Assembly (NCBI GenBank): GCA_910585945.1
Contig: CAJUHZ010000076.1
Coordinates: 1-5,937, forward strand
Source: an uncultured Bilophila sp.
GTDB taxonomy: Bacteria > Desulfobacterota > Desulfovibrionia > Desulfovibrionales > Desulfovibrionaceae
Reading direction: 5' to 3'
DNA length: 5,937 bases
Part shown: one piece after another, positions 5,883 to 5,937 of the stretch
Position numbering within the stretch: position 1 is the first letter of the stretch
Layout of the letters: every line of letters begins with the position of its first letter
Program-made: the position numbers and the translations under genes
Notes under the pieces: model-generated
What the model saw: only the letters and a program-made list of their open reading frames with translations
What the model was told of the DNA's origin: nothing
Database searches by the model: none

Positions 5883-5937
5883 TGACCCCACCCCCCAAAA
5901 CAGGTCCATTGAAAAGTTAGTGTTCCTGGCATAGGAG
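5883..5937 (+). mobile_element. Left end of a probable IS3-family insertion sequence (cut by window end)
   Basis: From 5883 the sequence TGACCCCACCCCCCAAAAC leads into CAGGTCCATTG and then CCTGGCATAGGAG at the window end. A TGA/C-rich terminus, a GGTCCA-type block and a GGCATAGGAG ribosome binding site shortly before orfA are typical of the left ends of IS3-family elements (IS51/IS407-like groups). The transposase would begin just outside the window, and the opposite end and target duplication are not visible. Recognition is by memory of the pattern. Confidence 0.5.

Noticed and set aside
5750..5932. Minus-strand 60-codon frame over the end of ietS and the IS end
   Set aside because: No recognisable domain, and it crosses the gene end and the probable IS terminus; a shadow frame.

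Overview
The window looks like accessory DNA, plasmid or conjugative-element backbone, from a Gram-negative bacterium. I lean towards a Desulfovibrio-like deltaproteobacterium, because an HTH replication protein beside an I-type (Dot/Icm-like) conjugation gene recalls elements of that group. The taxonomic guess comes from family memory and is not proven by the sequence.

Layout. Positions 1-38 are a pure (AG)19 tract. Positions 39 to about 540 show no convincing gene but hold degenerate direct repeats, two DnaA-box-like sequences, an A/T-rich inverted repeat and several GC-rich hairpins; this could be an origin and/or a long mRNA leader. Positions 540-700 hold a compact control module for the next gene. 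A minus-strand promoter (TTGACA, 17 bp, TATCAT) drives a short antisense RNA that ends in a strong intrinsic terminator. On the plus strand a 26-codon leader ORF ends at an ATGA overlap with the start of the rep-like gene. The ribosome binding site of that gene lies in a predicted 10-bp hairpin. This matches the logic of antisense RNA plus translational coupling used for copy control in IncFII and IncI/IncB plasmids. Positions 696-1862 encode the HTH replication-type protein (388 aa).

Positions 1873-2400 hold a decayed, truncated dotH/icmK (traN-like) gene of an I-type type IV secretion system. It has a good signal peptide and N-terminus, two compensating frameshifts, and loses family resemblance at about 2247. 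Its unrelated tail carries a near-consensus promoter (2375-2403) for the next operon.

Positions 2431-5811 encode a two-gene operon: an AAA+ ATPase of 382 aa and, 9 bp downstream, a 740-aa cytoplasmic subtilisin-like (S8) protease with intact Asp/His/Ser. The pair matches IetA-IetS, known as an antitoxin/toxin stability and incompatibility module of an Agrobacterium Ti plasmid and later listed among antiphage systems. In this copy the ATPase ends in a helix-turn-helix-like segment, and an imperfect dyad sits between its promoter and start codon, so autoregulation is plausible. After a 71-bp gap without an obvious terminator, the last 55 bases look like the left end of an IS3-family insertion sequence.

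Taken together, a replication/conjugation backbone has been interrupted by a defence or addiction cassette, next to an insertion sequence. The least expected item is the antisense RNA, leader peptide and sequestered-RBS module in front of the rep-like gene.
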